A stretch of 64,000 nt of DNA from contig JAPFBR010000006.1 in assembly GCA_035798135.1 (NCBI GenBank), positions 1 through 64,000 on the forward strand. Direction: 5' to 3'. A program made the position numbers and the translations under genes. Positions 45,898-55,115 of this stretch are shown here, piece after piece; within the stretch, counting starts at the first letter, position 1, and every line of letters begins with the position of its first letter. The DNA comes from Sediminicola sp035798135. GTDB taxonomy: Bacteria; Bacteroidota; Bacteroidia; Flavobacteriales; Flavobacteriaceae. Under the pieces are notes generated by a model. That model was not told the origin of the DNA. It searched no databases and saw only the letters and a program-made list of their open reading frames with translations.

Positions 45898-47575
45898 CAA
45901 TAATATAGTTCCCAATGCAAAGAGCATCGAGACCATTCGAATAAAAACATCTCAAGGCATCAAAAGGCGATTCTACTACCGGTTCTCCCTGTATATTAAA
46001 ACTGGTATTCAATACTACTGGCACTCCTGTTTTGATACCTAGTTTTGTTATAACGTCATGGTATAGTGGATGTAATTCCTTGTCTACGGTCTGCAGACGC
46101 GCGCTACCATCCACATGGGTGATCGCTGGTAAAATATGTTGTTTTTCTTTTAAGACATTACATACCTTAAGCATAAATGGATCTTCTACCTGTAGGTCAA
46201 AATAATCCTTGTATGACTCCAAGGTTGATGATGGTGCAAAAGGCCTATAGGCCTCCCTAAATTTCACTTGAGCATTTATCTTATCCTTCATCTGTGGAAA
46301 TGCCGGGTTTGCCAAGATACTTCTACTACCCAATGCCCTAGGACCAATCTCCATGGTCCCTTGGAACCATCCAATTATTTTTCCCTGTTCCAAAAGCGTA
46401 GCTGCCCTTTCTCCAATATCAACTACATATTCCGCTTTTAACTTCGCCTTATCCAGTGCGGCCTTAATCTCTTCGTTGGAATAAAATGTGCTTAGGTAAG
46501 GATTGTCATGAATATAATTACGTTTATTTTTTAAAATTCCATTATACAAATAATATGCGGCACCTATAGCAGTCCCATTATCGCCAGCCGCAGGCATCAC
46601 ATAAACATCTTTAAAGGCGCTTTCCCTGATGATTCGTCCGTTCATTACACTATTTAAGGCTACGCCTCCTGCGATCACTAAATACTCTGCCTTTGTTTTT
46701 TTGTGGAGAATGGCGCAAATTTCCAAGACCTTTTCCTCTAAAACACGTTGGAAAGCCGCCGCTAGATCCATGTGATATTGCTGAAATTCTCCATCTAGCA
46801 TCCTAGGTTCACCAAAAGTTTCATAGAATTTTTTGGAACACCTTTTACCTACAGTTTTTTGGTAATTAAAGTAGCTTAAATCAATTTTTACCTGGCCGTC
46901 ATCTTTTATCTCAACAATTTTTCTAACCTGTTCAATAAAAGTTTCAGAATTTCCCATAGGTGCCAGCCCCATGGTCTTACCCTCATCATAATTGGGCTGA
47001 AAGCCACAGAATTCCGTCACTGCCTCGTAAAATGAACCTAAAGAATGAGGGAAAAAGCTTTCCCCAAACTTTTTGATGGTATTATCCTTTCCATGACCTA
47101 TCCATGTGGTAGCCCATTCCCCAGAACCATCAATACCCAATAACGCAGCTTCTTTATAAGGGGAAACAAAAAATGAACCTGCCACATGGGTCAAATGATG
47201 TTCTATAAAATGGACTTTAGGTCCCATATTCTTATCCCAATTACCATTGTACCAAATCCAAAAGCGTCTTTGCTTGGCATACGCATTAACTAGATGATGG
47301 CCAACAAAAGGGAGCAAGCTTTTAAAATTTTTAAAAGCATATATAAGTTTTCTAAACCAGTGGGTCGTTGGTTTAATCGAAACGGCGACGTGATCAATAT
47401 CAGCAAAAGTCAACCCTGCCAATTTTAAACACCTTTTGATTGCTAATTCAGGAAATGCCTGGGTATGTTTATCTCTGTTTAAACGTTCCTCTTCAATGGC
47501 TGCTATTATTTTTCCATCTTTTACTATACATGCCGTTGAATCGTGGAAATAATAATTAAGTCCGAGTATAATCAT
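45890..47575 (-). CDS. NodU/CmcH-family carbamoyltransferase
   Basis: 561 residues. The N-terminal ASKHA/Kae1-like domain (LGLNYYFHDSTACIVKDG, HHLTHVAGSF, GIDGSGEWATTWIG, AGGVALNSVMNGR, AAGDNGTAIGAA) is followed by the C-terminal carbamoyltransferase domain (MEIGPRALGSRSILANP, NTSFNIQGEPVVESP). It transfers carbamoyl from carbamoyl phosphate to a hydroxyl via carbamoyladenylate. Convergent with the GNAT array at the edge of the capsule locus, so it probably O-carbamoylates a capsule sugar. It has its own minus-strand transcript. Confidence 0.92.
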   Translation of the reverse strand: MIILGLNYYFHDSTACIVKDGKIIAAIEEERLNRDKHTQAFPELAIKRCLKLAGLTFADIDHVAVSIKPTTHWFRKLIYAFKNFKSLLPFVGHHLVNAYAKQRRFWIWYNGNWDKNMGPKVHFIEHHLTHVAGSFFVSPYKEAALLGIDGSGEWATTWIGHGKDNTIKKFGESFFPHSLGSFYEAVTEFCGFQPNYDEGKTMGLAPMGNSETFIEQVRKIVEIKDDGQVKIDLSYFNYQKTVGKRCSKKFYETFGEPRMLDGEFQQYHMDLAAAFQRVLEEKVLEICAILHKKTKAEYLVIAGGVALNSVMNGRIIRESAFKDVYVMPAAGDNGTAIGAAYYLYNGILKNKRNYIHDNPYLSTFYSNEEIKAALDKAKLKAEYVVDIGERAATLLEQGKIIGWFQGTMEIGPRALGSRSILANPAFPQMKDKINAQVKFREAYRPFAPSSTLESYKDYFDLQVEDPFMLKVCNVLKEKQHILPAITHVDGSARLQTVDKELHPLYHDVITKLGIKTGVPVVLNTSFNIQGEPVVESPFDALRCFYSNGLDALCIGNYIIEK

Positions 47576-47664
47576 TTTTTAAGTAGATAGGGGTTACTAT
47601 TTATTCACATCAAGCAATCTCGTTATAATAAATTGCTATTCGTGTTATTTTAATATTATAATTT

Positions 47665-48834
47665 TTAAAACCGAATCACCACAAACTCCGATCTTCTGTT
47701 CAACTTATGTTTGGCTGCTGAACAAGGGGTGTTGTCATCACATTCGTTGACCAAATTGGTCTCTCCATAGGCATTAGGCACTAAGCGATCTGCCTTTAGT
47801 CCTTTACCAATTAAATAATCCATGGTAGATTTAACCCTTCTTTCCGAAAGTCCCAAGTTGTAATTTGCTGGCCCTCTACTATCTGTATAAGATGCTACTT
47901 CCAAAGTAATAGTTTGGGTGGCATCCATTAGTGTTACTAATTGAGCCAACGTTGCCTTAGATTCGCTATTTAATGCACTTGAATCGAAAGCGAAGTATAT
48001 CTTACCTAGATTTTTGATGTCATTTTCTATCTGGGCCTTTCTTTTGTTTTCTGCTTCTATCCTAGCTTTCTCAGCTGCTGCAAGTCTAGCCGCTTCTAAC
48101 TCTTCTGCCATTCGTTTTGCTAATTCCTTTGCTTTATCCGCGGCATCGGTAGAATCTTGAACACGTTGTTGTTCCATTTTCATGGCTTCAATTAACGCCA
48201 AATGACCTTCTCCTTTTTTGGACAATTCCTTTTCAATACCAAAACGGTAAACTACCCCAGCTGAATGTTGGATTTGCTTTGTTGAGCCCTCTTTTATACC
48301 CCATTTTCCCATGGTATTGAAATTAAGCCCCCATGTATCATTGAACCATGTATTAAATCCGAAACCAACGTTACCTGTTGTTCGGCCTATATCTCCTATT
48401 GAACTATAACCTGCCCCGGCTTGAAGAAAAGGATCGAACCATCCAGATTCCCCAAACAACTTGTTCAAATCATAGCTTACCATTCCATCCACGGCATAGT
48501 AATCTCTTTCTGCCAAATTAATGCGCCCATCAATTAGTTTCCCAACTTTGTATTTATTGTAGGAACCAATAGCTTTTAATCCAATTCCATTGGAAAAATA
48601 CCTACCTATACTCAATGTAGAAGGATAAGGAACAGTGTTCCATGTATCTTTAATATTAAGAAAGTTATCACCAAAGGGAGTAGCGGAATCATCCACTATA
48701 TTCATTCCTATTCCAGCTACCCAAGAACTTTTGACAATACTGTCCTTGGCGGTCAATTCCATATCTTCCTGTGCGGAAACTAGGCTTACAACTAGAAATA
48801 ATGCGATAAGTAAATTAGGTTTAATATTTTTCAT
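47665..48834 (-). CDS. OmpA-family outer-membrane protein
   Basis: 389 residues. Signal peptide (LLIALFLVVSLVSAQ), N-terminal beta-barrel-like region to about 200, an alanine/glutamate/lysine-rich helix 215-275 likely to form a coiled coil, then a C-terminal OmpA peptidoglycan-binding domain with IYFAFDSSALNSES, YTDSRGPANYNLGLSERR and NRRSEFVV. It anchors the outer membrane to peptidoglycan. Separated from the carbamoyltransferase by 89 bases on the same strand. Not clearly capsule-specific. Confidence 0.93.
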   Translation of the reverse strand: MKNIKPNLLIALFLVVSLVSAQEDMELTAKDSIVKSSWVAGIGMNIVDDSATPFGDNFLNIKDTWNTVPYPSTLSIGRYFSNGIGLKAIGSYNKYKVGKLIDGRINLAERDYYAVDGMVSYDLNKLFGESGWFDPFLQAGAGYSSIGDIGRTTGNVGFGFNTWFNDTWGLNFNTMGKWGIKEGSTKQIQHSAGVVYRFGIEKELSKKGEGHLALIEAMKMEQQRVQDSTDAADKAKELAKRMAEELEAARLAAAEKARIEAENKRKAQIENDIKNLGKIYFAFDSSALNSESKATLAQLVTLMDATQTITLEVASYTDSRGPANYNLGLSERRVKSTMDYLIGKGLKADRLVPNAYGETNLVNECDDNTPCSAAKHKLNRRSEFVVIRF

Positions 48835-48952
48835 TACACTAAAATTTGGGATAATTATGAGGTGAAATTACTGCTAATAGCGTGCAGCCCAAATAAAGTG
48901 CTATGAAATGTTATAATACTCGGTGTAGGACGTTCTAAGAATTTTCCTTCAA

Positions 48953-49411
48953 CTATTGATCACTTTTCTTAAAGGTGATCAACTTTTCGGAGATAGGCAT
49001 TTTATATAAGAAAAAAGGAGTGGACATAGCTGTATCAGTAGAATCGGAAGCTTGATTTTTACTTATATTAACAATCATATTGCCAGCGTCTTCATTTACA
49101 ATGGTTACCCTAGGCACATAACTACCTTTCTGTTCCCCAGCACATATCAAAATCATCATTTCCTTTGTAAAGTCGATCTCCGGAACTGGCAACCCAGGTT
49201 TTCTGGTTTTGTTCACTTGCACAAAAAATTTATTCAGTGCCTTTTGATCTTTAATTACACTTATTTGTGAACTGTCTATATTGGAGTAGTTATCTTTTAA
49301 CACCAAGGTAGGTTCATCCATTTGAACATTTTCCTCATTATGTTCAACTCCCTTCTTCTGGCTTTTACAGGAAAGACATACAAATAACAAGGTAAGGATG
49401 ACTATTTTCAT
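48953..49411 (-). CDS. Small lipoprotein, PrcB-C-like
   Basis: 152 residues from the ATG at 49411. A longer frame reaching 49594 would run through the bshA gene and has no protein-like character. Lipobox VCLSC near residue 15. The segment VPEIDFTKEMMILICAGEQK and following strands resemble the PrcB C-terminal domain family, though this is a weak match by eye. Starts one base after the bshA stop, so it is probably co-transcribed. Function unknown. Confidence 0.72.
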   Translation of the reverse strand: MKIVILTLLFVCLSCKSQKKGVEHNEENVQMDEPTLVLKDNYSNIDSSQISVIKDQKALNKFFVQVNKTRKPGLPVPEIDFTKEMMILICAGEQKGSYVPRVTIVNEDAGNMIVNISKNQASDSTDTAMSTPFFLYKMPISEKLITFKKSDQ

Positions 49412-49412
49412 A

Positions 49413-50555
49413 TTAATAGGAGGTGTTAAAACGTGCCTTGTACGCCTTTTCATAGACCGCTTCATACAAGGGCAACACACTGCCGATATCGAAGGTCTCG
49501 GCAACCCTGAGGGCATTTGCCTTAAATTCCTCCATAACCTTATCATCACCAAGGATATAAAGGGCATTCTTAGCCATTTCATCAATGTTTCCAATGTCGC
49601 TTAGAAATCCTGTTACTCCATGTTGGTTTACTTCGGCAATACCACCGGCATTACTGGATATGACAGGCACTTTATTGATCATGGCCTCCAAAGCCGCAAG
49701 GCCAAAACTTTCTGATTCAGAAGGCAAAAGAAACAGATCGGAGAAACAGAGGATTTTATCTATCTGATTGCTGTTCCCCAGGAATACTACTTTGTCCGTA
49801 AGACCCAATTTATCCACCAACAACTCCGCACCTTCCTTTTCTGGCCCTTCCCCTACCATAATCAACTTGGCGGGAATTTCCTTCTGGATCTTGTCAAAAA
49901 TGTGGATGATATCCGGGATTCTCTTTACTTTTCTGAAATTACTGATATGGGTCACTATACGTTCATCGTCCTTGGCCATTAAGGATCGCTGGCAATCCGT
50001 GAACTTGGTGCTATATTTTGCTTTATCTATAAAATTGGGGATGACTTCAATATCCTGTTTGATATCGAACAAATCCAGGGTGTTTTTCTTTAAACTTGCC
50101 GAAACGGAGGTCACAACATCGGACTTGTTGATGCTAAACGTTACTGCGGGTTTATAGAAGGGGTGTTTCCCAACCAAAGTAATATCTGTACCATGTAGGG
50201 TTGTCACCATTGGTAGAAAAATACCATCTTCCTCCAACATCTTTTTGGCCATGTATCCGGCATAAGCATGTGGAATGGCATAATGCACGTGCAAAAGTTC
50301 TATTCCATATAACTTAACGGTATCCACCAATTTACTGGAAAGCGCCAATTCATAGGGTTGGTAATGGAATAATGCATATTCTGGAACGTGCACTTCATGA
50401 AAATGTATCCTATTGTTCAACAACTCCAAACGTACCGGTTGTTTATACGTGATAAAATGAATTTCATGTCCTTTATTGGCAAGGCCAATACCTAATTCTG
50501 TGGCTACAACACCACTACCTCCAAAAGTCGGGTAACAAACAATCGCTATTTTCAT
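49413..50555 (-). CDS. bshA: N-acetyl-alpha-D-glucosaminyl L-malate synthase (bacillithiol)
   Basis: 380 residues, GT-B/GT4. Highly typical BshA sequence: CYPTFGGSGVVATELG, HVHYAIPHAYAGYMAKK, TLHGTDITLVG, HISNFRKVKR, VGEGPEKEGAELLV, PSESESFGLAALEAM. Joins UDP-GlcNAc and L-malate, the first step to bacillithiol. Other bsh genes are not in the window. Confidence 0.94.
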   Translation of the reverse strand: MKIAIVCYPTFGGSGVVATELGIGLANKGHEIHFITYKQPVRLELLNNRIHFHEVHVPEYALFHYQPYELALSSKLVDTVKLYGIELLHVHYAIPHAYAGYMAKKMLEEDGIFLPMVTTLHGTDITLVGKHPFYKPAVTFSINKSDVVTSVSASLKKNTLDLFDIKQDIEVIPNFIDKAKYSTKFTDCQRSLMAKDDERIVTHISNFRKVKRIPDIIHIFDKIQKEIPAKLIMVGEGPEKEGAELLVDKLGLTDKVVFLGNSNQIDKILCFSDLFLLPSESESFGLAALEAMINKVPVISSNAGGIAEVNQHGVTGFLSDIGNIDEMAKNALYILGDDKVMEEFKANALRVAETFDIGSVLPLYEAVYEKAYKARFNTSY

Positions 50556-50752
50556 TCTATTATCTTGGCTTTTAACGAAGTCGATTCATCCATAAATAGA
50601 AAAATTCCTCCTTGTATCTCCATAATAAGTCGGTATTACATCCATAACATTTCAATTAACCCTCTGATTTGTCCTCTATTAATTGTAAAAGAGATCATCC
50701 AAATTTATAACGAACTGATATCCTGTTAATTCCTATTATACAAAACTACTAT

Positions 50753-53692
50753 TTAATTTAATATGGCATCGTAAATCACCTTCTGGATCCTTGTACGCAA
50801 TCCAGATTTAATTAAAAGGGTGTTGGAAGCTGAAGGATAGGTGCGGTTGGATAAAAAAACATAGACCAGATCTTCATCTGGATCTGCCCAAGCCAAAGTA
50901 CCCGTAAATCCACTATGCCCAAAACTTTTCCGAGAAATTCCTTTAAAGGTAGACCCCCCGTTCTTAAGTTCTGGTTTGTCAAACCCCACGCCCCTTCGGA
51001 CATTTTCGTCGCAAAAATAACAGGTGTTGAATTTCTTTACTGTTCTCGAATCCATAAAACGCTCACCGCCATAATACCCCCCCTGTAAGTACATCTGCAT
51101 TATTTTGGCCACATCGTTGGAGTTGCTGAACAATCCTGCATGACCACCTACCCCACCTTGCATAGCAGCTCCCATATCATGAACATAGCCTTGAACAGTA
51201 CCATACCTATAGTAATCATCTTCTTCCGAAGGGACTATGCTATTTATGGGAAACTTCCCCAGAGGATTATAGCTGGTATGATCTGCACCTAACCGACTAT
51301 ATAAATAATCGTTGGAAATTTTATCCAATCCACTTTTAAAGTTGCCCTCAATAAATTTCTTAAAGACGTAGTACGATAGGTCACTGTAACGGTACCTGTT
51401 TGATTTTAAGCTTTGTCGACCGATCCTATTGTAAATGGAATCTTGATACATGTCTGCCAGATATAGATTATCCGACACCTTGGTGGTATAGCCAGGAAGC
51501 GATGAACTCCTATAATATTGGGGTGAAGGTTTTCTGTTCTTATCCAAGGTATCCAAATAGAAAGCAATCCATGCCGGTAACCTTCCATAATGCGATAACG
51601 CTTTTAAAACGGTGACATCCTTTAGTTCTGTATTCGCATAAGACGGATTCAATTTACCAAAAGTGTCTATTAAATCGACCTTACCGTCCTCTTCCATTTT
51701 CATTAAGATTGGCAGGGTAGCCAATATCTTGGTAAGTGATGCCAAGTCATATAAATTATCACCAGTTATTTGCTGATCGGAATTATAGGTGGGTTTACCA
51801 AACCCCTTATTATAAATAACCTTTCCTTTTCTTGCCACCAAGATTTGCGCTCCTGGAAACATGAGGGAATCCAGTCCATTCTTCACCATCTTATCTACCA
51901 AAGCCAACTTGGAAGTGCTCATCCCTACCCGCTCAGGAAAACTATACCCCAATCGTGAAATGTCACTTAATTGTATCCCCGTATTCACAGGTAGCTTTGG
52001 ATGTGCAGAAACTGGCAGCACGCCTTTTGCCGGAATTGCCCCAAAGATCAGCTGAGCAGCCCTTTCCTGAGCCAAAACACTGTTCTGATAACCAACCATG
52101 ATAGCATCAATTTTGTCTATAGACGGCACATCTAATAAGGCATAAGGTTTAGCAAAAGAAGCAAGTATAAGATTGGACGTCCTTAGTGACCCTATTTCCT
52201 CTAGCCACGATATTTCTTTTGATGAGAATTTATAAGATTTCCACGGACTTTCGTCACTTTTGTGAAAACCGGTAATGACCAAATTATACCCTTGCAGGTT
52301 CTTTTTTAGGCTATTGATATCGTTCCCACTTATTTCTGTAACCTTGGCGTATTTTTTCAACTCTTCCAAGAAGGCACTCCCATCGGCATCCCCTAATTTG
52401 ACATAGGCGATCTTTTTGTTCTCTAAATTTTTTATGGGTAGTAGATCAAAATCATTTTTAGCAACGGTTAAGGCATTTTCAATGGCTTCCTCATAGACCA
52501 AATCATTTTCCAAAGAATTTAAATCTTGATAAAGACCTTTCAATTTTATGGGTTGATAAGTATTGAGCCCAACCTTATACTTTGCCTTAAGTATCTTTTT
52601 TACCGAAGTTGCCAAGCGTCCTTCAGTTATAATACCGTATTCATAGGCCTGAATCAACTTTTTCTTTGCCGGTTCAACTTCTTTGGGCATCAACAGTATA
52701 TCATTACCAGCCAAAAAGGCTGTGAGCTCCACATCCCCTGGCTCTTTGAAGTTGCTTTTTCCTTTTATATCAGCGACGCCTTTCATGTTCAAGGCATCCG
52801 TCAGAATCAATCCATTGAACTGCAATTCCTCTTTCAGTAAATTGGTAATGATTCTATTGGAAAGGGATGAAGGATATTCTTTTCTTTTCTCCAAACTGGG
52901 AATGCTCAAATGTGCCACCATGACACTGCTTAACCCGTTGTTGATCAATTTCTTAAAAGGGTATAGTTCAATACTGTCCAAACGTTCAGCAGTAAATTCT
53001 AAAATGGGCAGGGCTTCATGTGAGTCCGTAGCAGTATCACCATGTCCAGGGAAATGTTTCCCACTGGCCAATACCCCGGCTCTTTCCATCCCTTTCATAA
53101 AGGCAATTCCTTTGAGGGCTACATTATCCCTGTCTTCCCCAAAAGAACGATTCCCAATGATCGGATTATTAGGATTTATGTTGATATCTATATCGGGGGC
53201 AAAATTGATGTGTACCCCCATTCGTTTGGCGTGTAATCCAATCTGATGGCCTACCCTGGCCACAACGGCTGTATCTTTTATGGCTCCTAAAGTCATGTTC
53301 CAAGGAAAGGCATAGGTAGAATCCAAACGCATTGCCAAGCCCCATTCGGCATCCATCCCAATAAGCAAAGGAATTTTTGACGCAGCTTGATAGTCATTGG
53401 TCAGTTTCGCCTGCCGGACTGGACCACCTGTAGAAAAAATAACCCCTCCAATCTTTTGTTCTTCAATCAGTTTTTTTATTTTATCTGTCCCTGATTTAGC
53501 TTGTTCCGAAGCAACACTCATCATAAAGAGTTGCCCGATTTTTTCTTCCAAAGTCATGGATAGGTACATATCATTGACCCATTGGGCTTGAAAAAGACTG
53601 TCCTTGGAAACCAATGGGTCTTGTTGAGCCCAAGCTGAACTTCGAGCCAAAAGCATTACAATCAGAATGTGGAATACGAATTTAAGCCTCAT
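50753..53692 (-). CDS. GH3 beta-N-acetylglucosaminidase fused to a serine beta-lactamase-type domain
   Basis: 979 residues. Signal peptide (SSAWAQ). GH3 domain to about 380 with the NagZ-type loop KHFPGHGDTATDSH near 214 and a candidate nucleophile aspartate in LILTDALNMKGV. A GH3 C-terminal domain follows. From about 600 to the end is a class C beta-lactamase/serine hydrolase domain with SLTK near 650, YSD near 769 and HSGFTG near 926. Likely acts in the periplasm on peptidoglycan or muropeptides. The fusion is known in Bacteroidota; its serine hydrolase substrate is not settled. Confidence 0.93.
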   Translation of the reverse strand: MRLKFVFHILIVMLLARSSAWAQQDPLVSKDSLFQAQWVNDMYLSMTLEEKIGQLFMMSVASEQAKSGTDKIKKLIEEQKIGGVIFSTGGPVRQAKLTNDYQAASKIPLLIGMDAEWGLAMRLDSTYAFPWNMTLGAIKDTAVVARVGHQIGLHAKRMGVHINFAPDIDININPNNPIIGNRSFGEDRDNVALKGIAFMKGMERAGVLASGKHFPGHGDTATDSHEALPILEFTAERLDSIELYPFKKLINNGLSSVMVAHLSIPSLEKRKEYPSSLSNRIITNLLKEELQFNGLILTDALNMKGVADIKGKSNFKEPGDVELTAFLAGNDILLMPKEVEPAKKKLIQAYEYGIITEGRLATSVKKILKAKYKVGLNTYQPIKLKGLYQDLNSLENDLVYEEAIENALTVAKNDFDLLPIKNLENKKIAYVKLGDADGSAFLEELKKYAKVTEISGNDINSLKKNLQGYNLVITGFHKSDESPWKSYKFSSKEISWLEEIGSLRTSNLILASFAKPYALLDVPSIDKIDAIMVGYQNSVLAQERAAQLIFGAIPAKGVLPVSAHPKLPVNTGIQLSDISRLGYSFPERVGMSTSKLALVDKMVKNGLDSLMFPGAQILVARKGKVIYNKGFGKPTYNSDQQITGDNLYDLASLTKILATLPILMKMEEDGKVDLIDTFGKLNPSYANTELKDVTVLKALSHYGRLPAWIAFYLDTLDKNRKPSPQYYRSSSLPGYTTKVSDNLYLADMYQDSIYNRIGRQSLKSNRYRYSDLSYYVFKKFIEGNFKSGLDKISNDYLYSRLGADHTSYNPLGKFPINSIVPSEEDDYYRYGTVQGYVHDMGAAMQGGVGGHAGLFSNSNDVAKIMQMYLQGGYYGGERFMDSRTVKKFNTCYFCDENVRRGVGFDKPELKNGGSTFKGISRKSFGHSGFTGTLAWADPDEDLVYVFLSNRTYPSASNTLLIKSGLRTRIQKVIYDAILN

Positions 53693-53738
53693 AAAAAAAC
53701 ATGTGTTCTAAGGTACTAACATAAGTAAAAAGGAAATA

Positions 53739-53793
53739 ACAAACACGCTGAAAGCCATTATCTTAAGTGATATTTATGACTTGAATTTCAGCG
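53739..53793 (-). terminator. Weak candidate terminator before the GH3 gene
   Basis: An 8-bp stem (53746-53753 with 53786-53793) with a 32-base loop, followed on the minus strand by a T-rich tract, lies just past the stop at 53801. The long loop makes this uncertain. Confidence 0.3.
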
Positions 53794-53800
53794 ACAGGAA

Positions 53801-54283
53801 TTACATAAAACGACCGTGCCAACTCTCTTCTGCAGGAACCTCCCAATGGTTTTCGTATTCCAACTTATTGGTAACTAAATTGTTGAATACTATGGTGTTT
53901 TTTGAGACCGATTTATTTTTGGCCATCTTTTTAAAGTCGATCAGGGTCTTATAGGCCACAAACTCTCCTTGCTTATAGGAAACGTTCATTTTATCCAACA
54001 GATCTATAGCATACTTTTTTTCCAAATCCAAAATATACCGTACCGATGCATCAATGGAACAACCAGAAGCTGTTACATTGGTCTGATCCAAACCTATAAC
54101 GATAAACCTATTGTAACGTATCTCATATCCAGCTGCCAACTCACTCCCATGGGCGGTCCATTCTTTTATAAATTGGTCCAATCCCGCTCTCACCTCTTCC
54201 AATTCCTCAGCACTGAAGCTTCTACTGGCTTGATAGATCCATACCCTTGAAGTATCTGATAATGAATTGAATTCTACTAGCAT
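53801..54283 (-). CDS. Conserved Bacteroidota protein of unknown function
   Basis: 160 residues, soluble, no signal peptide. Recognisable segments are SRVWIYQASRSFSAEELEEV, WTAHGSELAAGYEIRYNRFI and EESWHGRFM at the end. Homologues are often labelled as ABC transporter ATPase, but no Walker A, ABC signature or Walker B motif is present and the protein is too short. Follows the Fe-S gene by 20 bases, likely same operon. Confidence 0.82.
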   Translation of the reverse strand: MLVEFNSLSDTSRVWIYQASRSFSAEELEEVRAGLDQFIKEWTAHGSELAAGYEIRYNRFIVIGLDQTNVTASGCSIDASVRYILDLEKKYAIDLLDKMNVSYKQGEFVAYKTLIDFKKMAKNKSVSKNTIVFNNLVTNKLEYENHWEVPAEESWHGRFM

Positions 54284-54303
54284 TTGTTCTTTTTTATAAA
54301 TCT

Positions 54304-55095
54304 TTATAAATCTTCGGCAGTGGCGATCAATTCCGCAATATCCATTACTGCCACAGCACCTTCTTGTTCTTTATTCTTTACCCCATCGGTCATCATGGTG
54401 TTACAAAATGGACAACCGGCCGCTATAATTTCAGGTTTTGTTTCAAGGGCTTGTTCGGTTCTCTCTATATTGATATCCTTATCTCCTTTTTCAGGTTCCT
54501 TGAACATCTGCGCCCCTCCTGCACCGCAGCACAAACCTTTTTTCTTACAGTTCTTCATTTCTACCAATTCGGCATCGAGCTTCCTGATAAGATCCCTTGG
54601 AGCCTCATACACATTGTTTGCCCTGCCCAAATAACAAGGGTCATGAAAAGTGATGCGTTTTCCTTTGAACTGCCCCCCTTCCATGGTGATCTTTCCTTCG
54701 TCCAACAATTGTTTCAGAAATTGGGTATGGTGTACAACTTCATAATCGCCCCCCAATCCAGGATATTCATTTTTTAGGGTATTAAAACAATGGGGACAAG
54801 CTGTTACCACTTTTTTTATACCATAACCATTTAATACTTCAATATTGGTCACGGCCTGCATCTGGAACAAAAATTCGTTTCCCGCCCTTTTGGCCGGATC
54901 GCCCGTACAGCTTTCCTCTGTTCCTAGCACTGCAAAATTAATCTCTGCTTTGTTCAGGATCTTTACGAATGCCTTGGTGATTTTTTTTGCCCTATCATCG
55001 AAACTTCCTGCACATCCCACCCAAAACAGTACTTCTGGTTGTTGACCAGCTGCAAACAGTTCTGCCATGGTTGGTACTTTTAGTTCTTTGCCCAT
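54304..55095 (-). CDS. Fe-S protein with CCG domains (HdrB/LutA-like)
   Basis: 263 residues. Two cysteine-rich CCG-type domains: VGCAGSFDDRAKK, ACPHCFNTLKNEYP, then DPCYLGRANNVYEAP, CCGAGGAQMF, and AGCPFCNTMM. Such proteins carry unusual Fe-S clusters in electron-transfer complexes of the heterodisulfide reductase or lactate-utilisation type. Pairs with the membrane ferredoxin protein encoded 20 bases upstream. Electron donor and acceptor unknown. Confidence 0.9.
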   Translation of the reverse strand: MGKELKVPTMAELFAAGQQPEVLFWVGCAGSFDDRAKKITKAFVKILNKAEINFAVLGTEESCTGDPAKRAGNEFLFQMQAVTNIEVLNGYGIKKVVTACPHCFNTLKNEYPGLGGDYEVVHHTQFLKQLLDEGKITMEGGQFKGKRITFHDPCYLGRANNVYEAPRDLIRKLDAELVEMKNCKKKGLCCGAGGAQMFKEPEKGDKDINIERTEQALETKPEIIAAGCPFCNTMMTDGVKNKEQEGAVAVMDIAELIATAEDL

Positions 55096-55115
55096 ATCTT
55101 TTTTAAGCTATAATT

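Noticed and set aside
49412..49594. N-terminal extension of the small lipoprotein
   Set aside because: It would overlap the bshA coding region in another frame; the ATG at 49411 gives a proper lipobox signal one base after the bshA stop.
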